DNA of 64,000 nucleotides from contig OX421506.1 of the NCBI GenBank assembly GCA_949126835.1, positions 19,049,215 to 19,113,214 of the forward strand, given 5' to 3'. Made by a program: the position numbers and the translations under genes. The stretch is from Anisus vortex. Taxonomy: Eukaryota > Mollusca > Gastropoda > Planorbidae. Positions 59,611 through 64,000 of the stretch are shown here, piece by piece. A model generated the notes under the pieces. It did not search any database and had not been told where the DNA came from. It saw only the letters and a list, made by a program, of their open reading frames with translations. Within the stretch, counting starts at the first letter, position 1; each line of letters opens with the position of its first letter.

Positions 59611-60042
59611 CTAAGGAAACCAAAAAGTCAGTAATAAGGTAATGAAAATATGATGTGCATACATAATACAAAACGCTATGTCGGTCCTTTAACAGTTGGA
59701 AGAGATTTGTTTAGCATTGATGCGGGGAATGTTTTTTACGTTTTAAAATGCAGCTATGTTGGGCTCAGTTATGGATATTTTTAGGAATAATTAGTGAGAA
59801 TATAATAAACAACTTTACAATCATTTCTGTTCATCGCTCTGCAAGATAAACCTAACCTGCTTTAGTTTTATTTTTATTTGCGCTCTTTTGCCTACACCAG
59901 GAGTTGGCGTGCCGTAGTGTGGCTGGCGCCCGGGCAGAAACTTGTTGAGATTCCCCCTTCCTGGTTAACCCTTGAGCATCGTTACGTCCTGGACTAATGA
60001 GCCGGAAGGCTCGACCAGTTTTTTATAGAGACATTTTAAATT

Positions 60043-60242
60043 CGGAGTCGGGAACCTTTCGATAATAGTGTGCCAAAGTAGGATTATATTTTAATTCATT
60101 CAGTGTGCTAACAGCCTAAAAGTCGTTCTGATCTTTTTCTTACAGAAATGAGTTGAATTGACTTTTTATGAAATTCTGCGTGCCATTGAAATTGGTTCGG
60201 AGTGCCAAGTTTGGCGTGCGTGCCAGAGGTCGCCGACTTCTG
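60043..60242. mobile_element. hAT MITE, diverged
   Basis: cggagtcgggaacc to ggtcgccgacttctg, about 200 bp. The interior (attcattcagtgtgctaaca) matches 51870-51900. Flanking octamers do not match. Confidence 0.55.
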
Positions 60243-60432
60243 ACTTGCTACCTCTTGTATTGCGATTCTGGACAGAAAGAGGTGTGAATCTATCTGTGCC
60301 TTAATATGTCTGGGTCTAGCAGCAGTCTAGAATAGTTGCTAAGTGGAGGAGAGGGGAACCGGTTATAACAAAGCGATAGAATTTAAAGATTTGCTCGTCA
60401 ATTTCTTTTGAAAGAGCGAAGGTAAAACGTGC

Positions 60433-61830
60433 AACTATGCCAGTTGTCTTGGGTTGTCCAAAACATGCAACTATGCCAGTTGTCTTGGGTTGTCCGAAAA
60501 GTGCAACTATGCCAGTTGTCTTGGGTTGTCCGAAACATGCAACTATGTTAGTTGTCTTGGTTTGACCGAAACATGCAACTATGCCAGTTGTCTTGGGTTG
60601 TCCGAAAAATGCAACTTTGCCAGTTGTCTTGGGTTGTCTGAAACTTGTAACTATGCCAGTTGTCTTGGGTTGTCCGAAATTTGAAACTATGCCATATGTC
60701 TTGGGTTGTCTGAAACTTGCAACTATGCCAGTTGTCTTGGGTTGTCCGAAAAATGCATCTATGCCAGTTGTCTTGGGTTGTCTGAAACTTGCAACTATGC
60801 CAGTTGTCTTGGGTTGTCCTAAAAATGCAACTATGTAAGTTGTCTTGGGTTGTCCGAAATTTGAAACTGTGCCAGTTTTCTTGGGTTGTCCGAAACATGC
60901 AACTATGCCAGTTGTCTTGGGTTGTCCGTAACATGCAACTATGTTAGTCGTCTTGGGTTGTCCGAAACATACAACTATGCCAGTTGTCTTGGATTGTCCG
61001 AAATTTGCAATTATGCCAGTTGTCTTCTGTTGTCTGAAATTTGAAACTATGCCAGTTGTCTTGGGTTGTCTGAAATTTGAATCTATGCCAGTTGTCTTGG
61101 GTTGTCCGAAAAGTGCAACTATGCCAGTTGTCTTGGGTTGTCCGAAACATGCAACTATGTTAGTTGTCTTGGTTTGACCGAAACATGCAACTAAGCCAGT
61201 TGTCTTGGGTTGTCCGAAAAATGCAACTATGCCAGTTGTCTTGGGTTGTCTGAAACTTTCAACTATGCCAGTTGTCTTGGGTTGTTCAAAATTTGAAACT
61301 ATGCCAGTTGTCTTGGGTTGTCCGAAATTTGAAACTATGCCAGTTGTCTTGGGTTGTCTGAAACTTGCAACTATGCCAGTTGTCTTGGGTTGTCTGAAAA
61401 TTGCAACTATACCAGTTGACTTGGGTTGTCTGAAACTTTCAACTATGCCAGTTGTCTTGGGTTGTCCGAAATTTGAAACTATGCCAGTTGTCTTGGGTTG
61501 TCCAAAATTTGAAACTATGCCAGTTGTCTTGGGTTGTCTGAAACTTGCAACTATGCCAGTTGTCTTGGGTTGTCTGAAAATTGCAACTATGCCAGTTGTC
61601 TTGGGTTGTCTGAAACTTGCAACTATGCCAGTTGTCTTGGGTTGTCCGAAATTTGAAACTATGCCACTTGTCTTGGGTTGTCCGAAATTTGAAACTATGC
61701 CAGTTGTCTTGGGTTGTCCGAAACATACAACTATGCCAGTTGTCTTCTGTTGTCTGAAATTTGCAACTATGCCAGTTGTCTTCTGTTGTCCGAAACAAGC
61801 AACCATACCAATTGTCTTGGGTTTTCCGAG
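60433..61830. repeat. 36-bp minisatellite
   Basis: About 39 units around ccagttgtcttgggttgtcc. Because 36 is divisible by three, frames persist on both strands. The minus frame (60316-61884) is open for 522 codons with a 12-residue period (FGQPKTTGIVAS-like), and a plus frame reads MPVVLGCPKFET. It lies in intron 1 of the micro-exon gene, same strand as the longer frame. No convincing splice sites flank it. Most likely non-coding. Confidence 0.9.
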
Positions 61831-61924
61831 ATTCCAATAGTACAAACTGAGTCCTCTGCTGTCCACTTTTAAAAAGTCTTTCAAAAATAATCAAATAATC
61901 ATGTCTTATAATACTGGATATTAA

Positions 61925-62117
61925 TCGACCATCCAGCAATTAATTGGTCTATCCACTGACGTTTTGAAGGCCCGGGTTCAAATCTTGTTAAAGGCTAGGA
62001 ATTTTCTAGCTTTGATCGGTACCGGGTAAAGAAAAAATCAAATCTAGCTCACACAATAATTTGAACCCAGGACCTTCCGGCCACAAGTGCTGTCGCTCGA
62101 CCACATCGCCTACTATT
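61925..62117 (-). mobile_element. SINE-like element with tRNA-like ends on both strands
   Basis: Minus sense begins gtaggcgatgtggtcgagcg with B box gggttcaaatt. The other end carries a second B-box-like gggttcaaatc on the plus strand. Confidence 0.5.
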
Positions 62118-62230
62118 GAAGAATAATAATAGAAAACTAATTCCTCGTTTTGTTTCTGTTTTAGCTTATTCATACACGGCCGGACATTACAGAGGGTTAC
62201 AATTATGTCGACAACCACAATGCTATATTG

Positions 62231-62437
62231 CAGATGTCGGCAACCAACGTCACGCTAGCCAGACTTGGCACGCAAAGCGATTTTCAATGGCACGCGTAAG
62301 ACTCCCAAAAGGGTATTTCGAGTCTCTGTTACAATCAAAATGGGTGATCATGCATGATGACTTATAGGCAGTTGGCACGCAGAGTGAACTATAAATAACT
62401 TTTTGGCATACTATTATCAAAAGGTTGCCGACCCCTG
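62231..62437. mobile_element. hAT MITE
   Basis: cagatgtcggcaacc to ggttgccgacccctg, 207 bp. Flanks ctatattg and ctctatta agree at 6 of 8 positions. Confidence 0.7.
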
Positions 62438-62508
62438 CTCTATTATACTTTCGGCCAAGTCTACTGTTTCACCCAACCTGGAAAAAAAATGTTTTATCGA
62501 ATACTCAC

Positions 62509-62529
62509 ATTCTCGTCTGCTTTTGTCCC
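62509..62529 (-). CDS. Micro-exon 1 (21 nt)
   Basis: Acceptor ends ...gatttag and donor is gtgagt (minus sense). In the phase-1 frame it encodes DKSRRE flanked by split codons. It is the most upstream exon found. It lies between the SINE/hAT cluster at 62 kb and the 36-bp minisatellite, so the next intron carries that array. Confidence 0.6.
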
Positions 62530-62602
62530 CTAAATCTTTTGTATTCAACACCAGCGCTGTTCAGAGTAATAGAGAAAAATAAAGTTAGACGATACTCTAA
62601 GC

Positions 62603-63747
62603 CATAGGTTCTCAACGGGGGCGTTATCGCCCCCCGGGGGGAGGTGAGAAGCTTTAAGGGTACGCTGACATTCCCGGGGACGATTGGGAGTGGTGAAGGG
62701 CAAGTGGGCGGTACAAACGTAAGTGATATAATTTGAACACCTCAGCTATTTGAATCACCTGTGAATTGAATCGATTGGTTTTTGGATAAAATATGATGCA
62801 AACGTAAGTGCTGCTAAATATCTAATATCCCTCAAAAGTAGGCATACATATTATTAAACTAATAAGAAATAGGAATCGCACTGACTTTTCGCTGAAGTAG
62901 GGGTCAGTATTTGGCAATAAATATGGTGTGAGGCCGGCTGGTCCTACTGTTGGTACACCGGACTGTCAACCCTGTTGACCGATCACTGTCGCCCTAACAT
63001 AATATGCTAATATTGATGATTTGTCATATCAGTTTTACCGATATGTCTTTTAATACGTTTAAACCTTTGGATAATGAAGTGAATCATTTAACGTAAAGCG
63101 GTATAGATACGTAGTAATCATACAAACTGTGTAGTTTTTGTAATGCTTGAAAACATACATATACATTCTTTAGTAAAATAATATTTATTTAATTTTCAAA
63201 TACATTTTACTGTTTGATCATTTCAAAGTTATAGATGTGAGCTATTTATTTTTTTTTATAAAAGAAAAAAAAATCCAGAAATATTAGCTCAAATGAAACG
63301 AGTTGATTATCTCTCTTTAATTAACAAATGTTTCCACATTTTATTCAATAGTGATGCCGAACAAGTTCTGTTTGTAATATAACAAATATGACTGATTATT
63401 ATTATTTCTTTATATACATTCAATGTTATGGTATTCATAACAAGATTTAATTATTAGAGGCTTAAGATAATTTATGTTAAACAGTTGTAAATAAACATTT
63501 CCTGCATTAATTGTTTTGTTCATTTCAGGAGTTTATATTATAAACATTAATAACTTCAGAAATAACATGATATAGTGCTTTTAAATAAGTCTCATATATT
63601 TCTAAATAAAAAAATATAAATAAATTTGTTTTAGAATTAATTATATGTATGTTTAATTAAAATTAAGTTGGGAAGGGGGGGGGGGGGCGGTGAGCGGAAA
63701 AAAATTGTAAAAGGGGGCGGTGAGCCGAAAAAGGTTGAGAACCTATG
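62603..63747. mobile_element. Non-autonomous hAT element, 1145 bp
   Basis: Perfect inverted ends CATAGGTTCTCAAC and GTTGAGAACCTATG, with target duplication ctctaagc/ctctaagt (7 of 8). Interior 63100-63350 is similar to 52270-52520, so it derives from an autonomous hAT. No open transposase. Confidence 0.82.
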
Positions 63748-63755
63748 CTCTAAGT

Positions 63756-64000
63756 TATGAAAGTAATTATATAGAATAACATTAATATAGAAGCCTGGGT
63801 TTATGAAAGCAATATCCCCAAACAAACCAATTTCTAGAAATAGTATACATGTATTACACAAGGCAGCAATTATCCATATGATAAAGTTACAGTAAAAGTT
63901 AATTGGTTGCACAAGAAAACGTACACAATATTTACGGATAGATTTGGAACTTAAACTGTAAATTTCCTGTAAAACTTTGAATACAATTTTCGTCCTTTAA
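63756..64000. other. No feature seen
   Basis: Unique AT-rich sequence to the window end. Confidence 0.4.

Larger units (their letters stand above)
26729..62529 (-). other. Candidate micro-exon gene (internal part, at least 21 exons)
   Basis: Read on the minus strand, 21 short segments each lie between an AG acceptor with an upstream pyrimidine tract and a GT donor (nine are gtaagt or gtgagt). Lengths 5' to 3' are 21, 39, 39, 30, 45, 45, 21, 9, 45, 165, 26, 63, 51, 36, 51, 60, 27, 42, 42, 63 and 57 nt. All but the 26-mer are multiples of three. Introns 1-11 fit phase 1 and introns 12-21 phase 0, and the 26-nt exon makes the change. Joined, they give about 325 residues without a stop. The peptide is rich in S, R, K and E, with no signal peptide, membrane span or known domain that I can see. 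First and last exons, promoter and polyA site are outside the window or not found. Introns hold most of the repeats listed here. In-frame symmetric exons suggest heavy alternative splicing (inference). I do not recognise the protein. Confidence 0.8.

Overview
This is a eukaryotic window: AT-rich, repeat-dense animal DNA with no bacterial features. The dispersed tRNA-derived SINEs, the hAT-type MITEs and the style of the LTR elements suggest a mollusc, most likely a freshwater pulmonate snail. That organism call is inference. All coordinates and alignments were read by eye, without database searches.

The most important content is not visible as long ORFs. From about 62.5 kb down to 26.7 kb, the minus strand carries at least 21 tiny exons (9 to 165 nt, most 21 to 63 nt). 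Each is bounded by AG and GT. Nearly all are multiples of three, and they join into one open frame. The eleven upstream exons are separated by phase-1 introns and the ten downstream exons by phase-0 introns. One 26-nt exon switches between the two phases, exactly as the frame requires. The predicted peptide (about 325 residues over 35.8 kb, both ends outside the window) is Ser/Arg/Lys-rich and apparently disordered, and I do not recognise it. A candidate plus-strand exon with a flavoprotein-like motif lies in one of its introns (38.9 kb).

Layout. 0-4.7 kb: three diverged copies of a repeat module with paired TGACGTCA palindromes and a 19-bp tandem array. 5-7.4 kb: a dispersed repeat, a decayed hAT transposase and a short MITE. 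8-22 kb: a 14-bp satellite with higher-order repeats of about 1.9 kb, interrupted by a 6.3-kb Ty3/gypsy-like element (99.4 % identical LTRs, Gag-protease ORF, collapsed integrase). 22-26 kb: hAT-derived duplications and a GC-rich patch. 26.7-62.5 kb: the micro-exon gene. Its introns hold a 61-bp satellite, SINEs, LINE fragments, several hAT/MITE copies with target-site duplications, a second LTR element (39.4-46.1 kb, minus strand, LTRs apparently identical) and a 36-bp minisatellite. 62.6-63.7 kb: a 1.1-kb hAT-type element.

Both LTR elements have a SCAN-like Gag, a CCHC knuckle and a retropepsin. In the second, integrase precedes reverse transcriptase, and a remnant of the RNase H C-terminus is the last coding piece. 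That is the Gmr1-like domain order. Its RT/RNase H core has been deleted, so both copies look non-autonomous.
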